Part shown: piece after piece, positions 24,552-31,359 of the stretch | Position numbering within the stretch: position 1 is the first letter of the stretch | Layout: every line of letters begins with the position of its first letter | NCBI GenBank assembly: GCA_038324385.1 | Contig: JBBQHX010000010.1 | Coordinates: 1 to 31,359, forward strand | Reading direction: 5' to 3' | Length of the DNA stretch: 31,359 bases | Origin: JBBQHX01 sp038324385 | Lineage (GTDB): Bacteria > Gemmatimonadota > Gemmatimonadetes > Gemmatimonadales > Gemmatimonadaceae | The notes under the pieces: generated by a model | The model's database searches: none | What the model saw: the letters and a program-made list of their open reading frames with translations, nothing else | What the model was told of the DNA's origin: nothing | Position numbers and translations under genes: made by a program

Positions 24552-25847
24552 TCAGGGCTCGACGGCCGCGCCCGCCCCGTCGCGTTCGGCGTCCTGGGTG
24601 AGGAGCCGCATCCCGTGTTCCCAAACGACGACGCGATTGCGCCCGGCGCGCTTGGCCGCGTAGAGCGCCTCGTCGGCGCGCGCGCGCAGCGACTCCGTCA
24701 TCCCGTCGCTGGCCACGTCGTCGGCCGCGATCCCGATGCTGACCGTGATCTGCTGCCGGCCATCGACCCCGGCGAACTGTCGCGACCGCATCGCCTCCAG
24801 CACACGACCGGCGAGCTCGCTTGCACCGTCCACGCCCGTCTCCGGGGCGACGATGGCGAATTCCTCGCCGCCGAGTCGGCCGACGATGTCGCCCGCGCGC
24901 GCGGTCTCGCGCAGCATCGCGCCGAGCTCGCGGATCACCGCGTCACCGGCAAGGTGGCCGAACGAGTCGTTGATGCGCTTGAAGAAGTCCACGTCGAGCG
25001 AGAGCAGGGCGATCGGTGAGCCGGCCCGTGCGGCACGCGCCGCCTCACGCGTGAGCGCTTCCTCGAAGCCGCGCCGATTCATGCAGCCGCTCAACGGATC
25101 GGTCAGCACGATCGTCGCCAGCTGTGCGCGCATCGCATTGTACGCGCGTCCGACGATTGTCAGGTTGTCAGGGCGCTGGTCACGCGCGACGTCGTACTCT
25201 TCCGCGAAATCGCCGTCTTCCACACGCTCGAACAGGCGCACCAGCCGCTCGAGGCGCGCGGCCGCATGGCCGTGCAGCAGCAGCAGCCCCAGCACACCGG
25301 CGAGGAAGAGCCAGAGCGTCCAGAGCTCCTGCGTCCAGTCGAGCGGCATCGGCAGCGACGCGGCGGCGATGAGCAGCACAACATACATCAGCGCGATGCC
25401 GGCCGCCGTGACGGCCGCCGTCGCCACCCCCTGATACAACTGGGCGAAGTACAGCACGAAGAAGGACACGATCAACGCACGGTCGAAATGGTTCTGCGGT
25501 GTGGTCAGCAGCGTGGCCAGGAAGATCAGCACCACGTCCATGCCCAGCGCGGCCAGCACGAGTCGGGTGGTCGCGACACCGCGGCGACGGACCCACAGGT
25601 AGATCCCCGCCGTCACCAGCAGGTAGACGAGCACCGAGCTCAGCGCCAGCCAGAGCACGGTTGCGCGATCGAAGGTCACCGATGCAATCGAGCCGAGGGC
25701 CGTGCCCGGCCCGCGCCACCGGAACAGCACCCACCCCCCGACGATGCCAGCCACGACAAGGGCGCGCGCCCGACTCTGCCAGAGCAGCGTGGCGGCGTTG
25801 GCGCTGAACTGACGCGTGCGGAGCGGAAGTCGGGTGACGGGAGTCAA
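24552..25847 (-). CDS. Membrane-bound diguanylate cyclase (GGDEF)
   Basis: The product is 431 aa. About six membrane helices fill 28-192, a HAMP-like linker lies at 200-243, and a GGDEF domain at 245-415. The signature is GGEEF (326-330), an active form, and the product-inhibition I-site RAGD (317-320) lies five residues before it. It should make c-di-GMP from two GTP, driven by an unknown membrane signal. DVDFFKRINDSFGH is typical of this family. The start is TTG at 25847, the best available in frame; there is no clear ribosome binding site. No EAL or HD-GYP partner is near. Confidence 0.93.
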   Translation of the reverse strand: MTPVTRLPLRTRQFSANAATLLWQSRARALVVAGIVGGWVLFRWRGPGTALGSIASVTFDRATVLWLALSSVLVYLLVTAGIYLWVRRRGVATTRLVLAALGMDVVLIFLATLLTTPQNHFDRALIVSFFVLYFAQLYQGVATAAVTAAGIALMYVVLLIAAASLPMPLDWTQELWTLWLFLAGVLGLLLLHGHAAARLERLVRLFERVEDGDFAEEYDVARDQRPDNLTIVGRAYNAMRAQLATIVLTDPLSGCMNRRGFEEALTREAARAARAGSPIALLSLDVDFFKRINDSFGHLAGDAVIRELGAMLRETARAGDIVGRLGGEEFAIVAPETGVDGASELAGRVLEAMRSRQFAGVDGRQQITVSIGIAADDVASDGMTESLRARADEALYAAKRAGRNRVVVWEHGMRLLTQDAERDGAGAAVEP

Positions 25848-25956
25848 ATCGCTCGACCTGACGGCGAGGCGGTGGAGCCAGGGGATCGGATGCGGGCGGC
25901 TCGCGGCGTCGCGGCGTCAGGCGGGGTGGAGCGGGGGGGGGGCGCCCCGTGCAGGG

Positions 25957-26205
25957 TCAGTCGACGCGGCGGAGCGGCGGGACCATGCGGTTATGCTCGT
26001 CGACGAAGACGATCCGCGGCTGGAACGTCGCCAGCTCCGCGTCGTCGAAATCGGTGTTCACGTTGACGACCTGCACTTTCTCGACCTCGAACAGATTGTC
26101 CGCGTCCATCGGGCCGCGACCGATCGTGAGGCTTCCGCCGTGACGAAGATCCGCGCCCGTGAGTTTGCCGCGGTCAATCGCCGACTTGCACATGACCCGG
26201 CGCAT
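25957..26205 (-). CDS. Shortened PanD-like (aspartate 1-decarboxylase-related) protein
   Basis: The product is 82 aa; true PanD is about 115-140 aa. The N-terminus aligns closely: MCKSAIDR, TGADL, HGGSLTIG (with the Gly24-Ser25 cleavage site at standard numbering) and EKVQVVNVN. The tail PRIVFVDEHNRMV matches the end of long PanD forms. About 42 residues between NVN and the tail are missing in frame, including Arg54, Thr57, Tyr58 and Asn72. Lys9 is Ala and His11 is Asp. So decarboxylase activity is unlikely. Still, ATG 26205 has AGGAG about 10 bp upstream and there is no stop or frameshift. It may be an adapted or decaying gene. Neighbours are mscL and a diguanylate cyclase. Confidence 0.75.
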   Translation of the reverse strand: MRRVMCKSAIDRGKLTGADLRHGGSLTIGRGPMDADNLFEVEKVQVVNVNTDFDDAELATFQPRIVFVDEHNRMVPPLRRVD

Positions 26206-26350
26206 CGGATCAGGACTCCTGAACGCTGGACGGCGCGCCGCCAACCCGGTGGGCGGCGCATGCCGAAAGCTAACAGGTCTGATTCCCCCCGCGACAGGGC
26301 GCCGCGGACTCCGCCGTAAGGCGCCCGCCCGCCGGCTCGCTCGGCGATGT

Positions 26351-26422
26351 CGGCTGGGTCGGCTGGGTCGGCTGGGCCGGCTGGGTCGGCTGGGCCGGCT
26401 GGGTCGCCTGGGTCGCCTGGGT
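26351..26422. repeat. 9-bp minisatellite after mscL
   Basis: Eight tandem 9-mers (CGGCTGGGT and close variants; the last two are CGCCTGGGT) begin about 5 bp past the mscL stop codon on the minus strand. The period would encode tripeptide repeats, but no start or ribosome binding site supports a gene there. Confidence 0.9.
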
Positions 26423-26427
26423 CGTGC

Positions 26428-26826
26428 TCACGTGACCGGGGCCAGCTCGCTCGTGCAGAAGGAGCAGCGGATCGCCCGGGCGTCCACCGTCTGGACGCAG
26501 TACGGGCAGTCGCGCGTCGCAGGCTTCGCCGCGGTGACCTTTTCGCGAATGAATAACTTCGAGATGCGCCAGACCAACAGCGACACGATCAACAGGTTGA
26601 TCAGCGAGGCAATCACCAGTCCGTACGTGATCGACTGACTCGCGCCGATCGGAACCGCAAGCTCTTCCCATTCAATCCCCGCCGGCGTCGCCACCGCGAC
26701 GATCGGCATCAGGACGTTGTCGACCACGGCGCCGACGGTCTCGTTGGCGGCAGCTCCGATGACCACGGCGAGCGCCAGCGCGATCACGTTCTGCTTGATC
26801 AGGAATGCCTTGAAGTCCTGCCACAT
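26428..26826 (-). CDS. mscL: MscL mechanosensitive channel with C-terminal zinc ribbon
   Basis: The product is 132 aa. Residues 1-95 are MscL: the amphipathic N-helix WQDFKAFLIKQN, TM1 (VIALALAVVIGAAANETVG) with the conserved pore glycine and alanines, the VVDNVLMPI region, the loop, and TM2 (YGLVIASLINLLIVSLLV). The usual cytosolic helix bundle is replaced by a four-cysteine ribbon (Cys107, 110, 121, 124; CPYC and CSFC). It opens under membrane tension to let solutes out. ATG 26826 has AGGGGAAGG directly upstream. It follows the outer-membrane protein gene by 155 bp. Confidence 0.92.
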   Translation of the reverse strand: MWQDFKAFLIKQNVIALALAVVIGAAANETVGAVVDNVLMPIVAVATPAGIEWEELAVPIGASQSITYGLVIASLINLLIVSLLVWRISKLFIREKVTAAKPATRDCPYCVQTVDARAIRCSFCTSELAPVT

Positions 26827-26938
26827 ACCTTCCCCTGGAGACCGTTGGGCCAGCGGTGCCGATCGCGCCCCGACACGCCGCCGAACATACGGCGCACTCG
26901 GGGCTCCGCCAGCACCGCCGTCGCATCCGCCCGCGGCT

Positions 26939-26983
26939 CGAACTCGACTCGAACCCGACTCAAACCCGACTTGAAACCCGGCT
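26939..26983. repeat. 11-bp minisatellite after the outer-membrane protein gene
   Basis: Three clear 11-mers (CGAACCCGACT and variants, 26939-26971) and a degenerate fourth reach into the stop codon of the gene at 26982. Confidence 0.7.
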
Positions 26984-29366
26984 AGAACCGCGATTCGAAG
27001 TAGACGTCGAAGCGCCAATCGCGCGTGGGCGCGATGCCGCGCGACAGATCGGTGCGCAGGATCCCGTCCAGGAAGCTCACCCCCACGCCCGCGCCGCTGA
27101 TCGGCCGCCCCGGTGACCGCCAGCTCCCGCGATCCCCCGCCCAACCGATGTCGTAGAAGACCACCGGGCGGGCCGCCACCGAACCCCTCGCGATCTCGGC
27201 GCGACCGAACCAGTAGGCATCGCCGTTCGCCGTGTTGGCGCGCAGCCCGCGCACGGTCCACGGATCGCCGAGGTAGAACAGTCGCTGCGGCGGGACGCGT
27301 CCGACCGAACTCCCGCTACTAAGCGTGATCGCACCGTCGATGCGCTCGATCAGCGGACGCGACAGTGTCAGATCGATCAACCCGCGTCCGAACCCGCGAT
27401 CACCCGCGCCGCCATCGCCGCGAATCGAGAGCAGCGCCCGGGCGCCGGCGGGGTCCAGTCCGTACGAGCGGAACCAGTGCGCCCCGAAGCCGATCAACGT
27501 CAGGCGTTCGGCGATGATGTTGTCGAGGAACGGCTGGTTCCCGATGACGTTCGCGAACGAGAAACTCGTTTCCCGCCGCGCCTCGTCCTGACGCTCGACA
27601 TACGCGCGCCAACTGAACTGCCCCCCGACACCGACCGGCGTGCGCGCCTCGCCCGTGAGTTCGGCGCCCCAGGTGCGGTAGTACAACCCCTCGTCGCGCC
27701 CGAACACCAGCGCCATCGCCGAGGCGCCGAAGCCCAGCGGCTCCCCCCAGTCGTTGGCGGCGACGAGTCGACGATAGGCGCCAAGGCGGAACAGACGGCG
27801 GCCGTCGTCACGGGTGGCACCCAGCTCGCCGTTCGGCTCAAGGTCCGAGAATCCCAGACGGGCCTGGCCGAACAGCGCATACCCGCGCCCCAACTGCTGC
27901 TCGACACGGATCGCCGGCGAGAACCCCTCCACCCGGTTGTACCGCACCAGCCCGTCGCCGAGTCCGTAGCGAACGGTCGGGAGCTGCGGCGACCACTCGG
28001 CCTGATCCGACAGCGTGAGGAACTCGCGCATCAGCGCCTCACGCTCCGACTCGGCCATCAACTGCGCGCCGTCGTCGTAGATCGAGCCCGGGAGTGCGGG
28101 AGAGTTGGCCAGCGCCTCGGCGTCGCACGGCGTGCGCGTGGTCACGGCAACCGCGCCGTCGAAGCGGGTTGAGACACGCGTGTAGCTCCCGGTCGCGGCG
28201 CACTCTGCCTCACGCGCGGCGTTCCGCGCCGCCCGAACGGAATCGCGAGCGGCGCCCGCCGAATCGCGGGCCGCACGAGTCGTCGAGTCGGGCGTCCCGC
28301 CGCCCACGTTGATACTGATGCTCCGCGAGCTGTCGGCCGCCGCTAGTGTCTCGGCGCGTGCGGGCACGTCGACCGTGCCGTTGACCATCTGATAGCGGAA
28401 CGACTGCTCGAACCGGATCGGGATGCGCATCATCGCAACCTCGGCCTCGGCGTCCAGCGCCTGCAGGCGCGGCAGCCAGAAGCGGCCATCCTCCAACCCG
28501 TACTCGACGGTGACGGCGCTGACCGTCGCCCGCATCGGGTTGAGCATCGCGCGCACTGCCGCCGGGACGTCGTCGTCGTCGCCGTCGTCCTCGACTTCTC
28601 GGACGACGTCCCACAGTTCCAGCGGAACGGCGAGGCGATAGACGGCCCGCACCAGTTGCGCCTCCTCGAGATCGAACCAGAGCGAACCGACGGACAGGTT
28701 CCATCGCGGCTGCCGCGGACGGATCCGCATCTCCTGCAGGCGAATCGTGCGCCCGTCAGGCAGGCGGAACGCCACCGAATCACCGAGCGAGAACTTGTAG
28801 TACGCTTCGGAACCGGCGATCAGCGGATGCACCGGTCCCCGGTCGTCGAGCTCGGCGCGAGCCTGCCCGGAGCCGATCCAGAGCGTCTCCTGGCCGGGGA
28901 GATAGGGAATCGGCGCGGACCCGCCATCATCCACGCTCGTCTCGACGACGGGCGATGCCTTACGACGTCCGATCACGTCCACGAGCACGCCGCGATCGCG
29001 ATGCCACTGCACGCGCGTCGCCTCCTCCTCACGGAAGAGCAGGCGGTCGCGAGCGAATCGACGCAGCCCCATCCCCACGGACACCCGCTGATACGCCGTG
29101 GCGTCGTACGCGATCAGCGAACTGTCCTGCTCCAACCGTGCGGTGCGGGCCCGGCCGAGCAGCGTGCGCGCACCCTCCGTGTCGAACGCGCTGGCCTCGA
29201 GTGCCGGAGTGAGCGGGATGCTACGCGGCGGGCGGCGCGTGTTGCGACCCGTGCTGTCGCGGCGGGCGGCCGAGTCGGCGACGACGCGCCCCGTGTCCGG
29301 GCGTGACGGCGTGACGGGCGGCGTGCCCTGCTGCAACAGGAGGGTGGCACCGAGGAGCAGAAGCAT
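26982..29366 (-). CDS. Large outer-membrane beta-barrel protein (BamA/surface-antigen-like end)
   Basis: The product is 794 aa. A short hydrophobic leader (MLLLLGATLLLQQG) suggests export. About 60-400 is soluble and strand-rich, with an acidic stretch (DDGDDDD) and a Ser/Arg/Ala-rich spacer at about 375-400. The last 300 residues are many amphipathic strands ending in Phe (VYFESRF), the sign of an outer-membrane barrel. The block LGDPWTVRGLRAN resembles the conserved loop of Omp85/BamA barrels. No POTRA repeat was recognised with certainty. Function could be assembly, transport or a porin-like role. It lies 73 bp downstream of the acyl-CoA ligase gene. Confidence 0.8.
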   Translation of the reverse strand: MLLLLGATLLLQQGTPPVTPSRPDTGRVVADSAARRDSTGRNTRRPPRSIPLTPALEASAFDTEGARTLLGRARTARLEQDSSLIAYDATAYQRVSVGMGLRRFARDRLLFREEEATRVQWHRDRGVLVDVIGRRKASPVVETSVDDGGSAPIPYLPGQETLWIGSGQARAELDDRGPVHPLIAGSEAYYKFSLGDSVAFRLPDGRTIRLQEMRIRPRQPRWNLSVGSLWFDLEEAQLVRAVYRLAVPLELWDVVREVEDDGDDDDVPAAVRAMLNPMRATVSAVTVEYGLEDGRFWLPRLQALDAEAEVAMMRIPIRFEQSFRYQMVNGTVDVPARAETLAAADSSRSISINVGGGTPDSTTRAARDSAGAARDSVRAARNAAREAECAATGSYTRVSTRFDGAVAVTTRTPCDAEALANSPALPGSIYDDGAQLMAESEREALMREFLTLSDQAEWSPQLPTVRYGLGDGLVRYNRVEGFSPAIRVEQQLGRGYALFGQARLGFSDLEPNGELGATRDDGRRLFRLGAYRRLVAANDWGEPLGFGASAMALVFGRDEGLYYRTWGAELTGEARTPVGVGGQFSWRAYVERQDEARRETSFSFANVIGNQPFLDNIIAERLTLIGFGAHWFRSYGLDPAGARALLSIRGDGGAGDRGFGRGLIDLTLSRPLIERIDGAITLSSGSSVGRVPPQRLFYLGDPWTVRGLRANTANGDAYWFGRAEIARGSVAARPVVFYDIGWAGDRGSWRSPGRPISGAGVGVSFLDGILRTDLSRGIAPTRDWRFDVYFESRF

Positions 29367-29439
29367 GACGACGGGGCGACGGCGGAGGGCAGACGCCGCG
29401 ACACCCGATCATCGAGACCGGACGCGCGGGCGATCGAGA

Positions 29440-31083
29440 TCAGTACGCCCGGCCGCGGGCCCCGGTTTCACGCACCGCGTCCCCGTGCGGGTCGGCAACG
29501 GAGGCGACCAGCCGCGCCAGCGCCCGGCGATCCGGCTTCCCCGACCCCAGACGCGGCACGGCGTCGACGACGACGAACTGGCGCGGGATCTTGTAGCCCG
29601 CCAGGCGCGCACGGACGAAGTCGCGCAGTGCGGACGGCGCGACGTCGGCTCCCGGCGAGAACACGACGAAGGCGAGCCCGGCCTCGCCCCACCGCTCGTC
29701 AGGCACGCCGAGCACCGCGGCCTCGGCGATCGCGGGATGCTCGCGCAGCGCCGCCTCCACTTCGCCCGGGAAGACGTTCGCACCGCCGGTGATATACAGC
29801 TCCGTCCGACGCCCCCGAATGGTGTGGTTCCCGTCCACATCGCGCGACGCGAGATCGCCAGTGCGGAGCCAGCCATCGGGCGCAAACGCCGCCGCGGTCG
29901 CCGCGGGCGCCTCGAAGTACCCTCCGAACAGTTGCGGCCCCCGCAGCCAGAGCTCACCGACCTCGCCCGTCTGTCGGTCCGCCCCCTGTTCGTCGACCAC
30001 CCGCGCCTCCAGGAACGGGAGGGGCCAGCCGACACTCTCAGGGTCGGCGCGGGCGACTCCGTTGGTGGTCGCGAAGCAGTTGGGGCCGCATTCGGTGAGC
30101 CCGTAGGCGTTGCGAAACGGGTAGCCAGCCGCCCACGCCGCCCTGGCGAGGGCGGGCGGACAGGGCGCTCCGCCGGAGACGAGGTGGCGAAGGTCGGGGA
30201 GGGGCTCGCCCCACGCCGGCTTCCCGACGAGCGCCTGATACTGAGCGGGGACGCCGAACGCGAGCGTGCACGACTCGTCCCGGAGGACGCCAAGGAAACC
30301 GGCTGGGTCGAATCCGTCGAGCAACACAATGGCGCCACCTGAATGCCACAATGGCGCCGCAAAGACGTTCCACGCCGCCGTGTGGAAGAACGGGGTAGCG
30401 ACAAGGGCGATGTCCCGCGACGACAGGTCCCACCCGGCGCAGGTGGCCACGGCGTTCCAGAACTGCTGGCGTCGCGGGAGTATCACACCTTTCGCCTCGC
30501 CGGCGCTGCCGGACGTGTAGACGATCATCCAGGGCTCCTCGCCCGGGAGAGTGCGACCAGATTCAGGCTGATCCTGGGGCTGCCGAAGCGGTGCATCGAG
30601 CGGCGACGCGGTCTCCAGCCGAGCGGCGGCGAGGTCGAGGTCCACCCACGTGGTGCGGTGGGCGCTTCCAGATGGAATGAGCGCGGCGAAATGCGCCTCG
30701 CCAAGTATGACGGCGGGACGGCAGTGAGCATTCACTCGCGACAGTTCTGGCACGGCGAGACGCCAGTTGAGCGGCACCAACGCGCTGCCTGAACGCAGGC
30801 ATGCGTACAGTAGACCGACATGATCGATTCTATTGCGCGCCAGAATGGCGACGCGATCGCCCGCGCCGACACCGGCGACGGTCAGCCATGTCGCCCACCG
30901 GTCGGCCAGTGCATCGAGCTCGCCGTAGTGCCAGGCCCGCCGACCACCGCGCCCGCGGTCGATCACGGCCACCCGGGTCGGATCCAGCCGCGCCCAGTAC
31001 CGGATGGCGTCGAACTCCGGGGTGAGGGCGAGCGACGGCACCATCCTGTCGGCCGACGTTGCCGGTGGAAGACGGGCGCTCAT
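29440..31083 (-). CDS. AMP-forming acyl-CoA ligase
   Basis: The product is 547 aa, a member of the ANL superfamily (fatty acyl-CoA ligase or MenE-like). It joins a carboxylic acid to CoA through an acyl-AMP. Motifs: P-loop-like YTSGSAGEAKG (first part of the large domain), AYGLTE, LRTGDLASRDVDG, GRRTELYITGGANVFPGEVE and the catalytic C-terminal Lys in GSGKPDR. The substrate cannot be read. ATG 31083 overlaps the stop of the upstream gene (TGATG), so translation is coupled. The 63 upstream codons in frame are shadows of that gene. Confidence 0.93.
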   Translation of the reverse strand: MSARLPPATSADRMVPSLALTPEFDAIRYWARLDPTRVAVIDRGRGGRRAWHYGELDALADRWATWLTVAGVGAGDRVAILARNRIDHVGLLYACLRSGSALVPLNWRLAVPELSRVNAHCRPAVILGEAHFAALIPSGSAHRTTWVDLDLAAARLETASPLDAPLRQPQDQPESGRTLPGEEPWMIVYTSGSAGEAKGVILPRRQQFWNAVATCAGWDLSSRDIALVATPFFHTAAWNVFAAPLWHSGGAIVLLDGFDPAGFLGVLRDESCTLAFGVPAQYQALVGKPAWGEPLPDLRHLVSGGAPCPPALARAAWAAGYPFRNAYGLTECGPNCFATTNGVARADPESVGWPLPFLEARVVDEQGADRQTGEVGELWLRGPQLFGGYFEAPAATAAAFAPDGWLRTGDLASRDVDGNHTIRGRRTELYITGGANVFPGEVEAALREHPAIAEAAVLGVPDERWGEAGLAFVVFSPGADVAPSALRDFVRARLAGYKIPRQFVVVDAVPRLGSGKPDRRALARLVASVADPHGDAVRETGARGRAY

Positions 31084-31359
31084 CAGTCGTGGTGACTTCG
31101 GGCGGTTCCGGAGAGGTTGCGCGCCTCCCACTCCCATGGGCGATCGTCGTAGCGAATCATTCCGCTCAGCGCGCCGCGGATTCCGGTGTGCACGCCGACG
31201 TCGATCCACGGCCCGACACGCCGTACGCCGGGCAGGAGTGACAGCAGCTGCTGTTCGCCCGGCTCCGTCCACGAGAGGAACGCGCCATCGTGTTGCAGCA
31301 CGTGCACGAGTTCGTGGGCGAGTGTGGTGCGCAGGGCGTCGGGGCCGAACTGATCCTCG
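31083..31359 (-). CDS. Partial gene with HELVH metallopeptidase-type motif
   Basis: Only the C-terminal 91 codons are in the window; the 5' end lies past the right edge. The visible part begins DQFGPDALRTTLAHELVHVLQHDG, with an HExxH zinc motif (His-Glu-Leu-Val-His) of the kind seen in gluzincins and in DUF4157-like proteins. The rest (EPGEQQLLSLLPG...) is short and its family is not identified. The stop (31085-31083) overlaps the ATG of the acyl-CoA ligase. Confidence 0.75.
   Translation of the reverse strand, partial: EDQFGPDALRTTLAHELVHVLQHDGAFLSWTEPGEQQLLSLLPGVRRVGPWIDVGVHTGIRGALSGMIRYDDRPWEWEARNLSGTARSHHD

Noticed and set aside
26351..26422. Tandem repeat as a CRISPR array
   Set aside because: The 9-bp period has no spacers and no cas genes are present.
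26270..26671. Minus-strand frame coding Thr-Gln-Pro repeats through the 9-bp minisatellite
   Set aside because: It overlaps the end of mscL in another frame and has no ribosome binding site or family match.

Overview
The window is 31.4 kb of high-GC bacterial chromosome, tightly packed and without rRNA, tRNA, CRISPR, transposase or phage genes. Several traits suggest a diderm soil or water bacterium of the Gemmatimonadota type: paired periplasmic M16 peptidases, a 16-strand-type outer-membrane protein, several secreted peptidases and lipoproteins, a SWIB protein with a histone-like tail, and a bacilliredoxin alongside a YfiT/BstA-like protein. The phylum is an inference from gene content and style; no marker gene here proves it.

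Layout. 1-1224 (-): subtilase cut by the window edge. 1777-4003 (+): an unrecognised zinc-ribbon membrane protein and a MOT1-type molybdate/sulfate transporter. 4095-8096 (-): bacilliredoxin, GroES-like protein, fumarylacetoacetase (last step of tyrosine/homogentisate breakdown) with an unrecognised 310-aa gene 14 bp upstream, a 74-aa protein and a CBS-pair protein. 8418-15781 (-): a saccharopine-dehydrogenase-like oxidoreductase, an M28 lipoprotein peptidase, an M16 heterodimer (one catalytic subunit, one non-catalytic subunit with a tail domain) and an M24 Xaa-Pro-type peptidase, together a block for secreted or periplasmic peptide breakdown. 15848-18436 (-): a small membrane protein, a secreted esterase and signal peptidase I, the last two joined by a TAATG overlap. 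18621-21064 (-): SWIB protein, endonuclease IV and an Asp-box lipoprotein. 21248-24517 (+): delta-1-pyrroline-5-carboxylate dehydrogenase, a PhzF-family enzyme and a DinB/YfiT protein. 24552-31359 (-): a membrane diguanylate cyclase, a shortened PanD-like protein, MscL with an added zinc ribbon, a large outer-membrane barrel protein, an acyl-CoA ligase, and a partial gene with an HExxH motif.

There is no obvious defence or secretion island. The less ordinary signals are: the octamer CGTCAGGC/GCCTGACG, present about 28 times when about 2-3 are expected; a PanD homologue missing its catalytic core but still in frame and with a good ribosome binding site; an MscL channel ending in a four-cysteine zinc ribbon; and three minisatellites of different period placed at or just after stop codons. 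All counts were made by eye. Positions of short sites may be off by one base.
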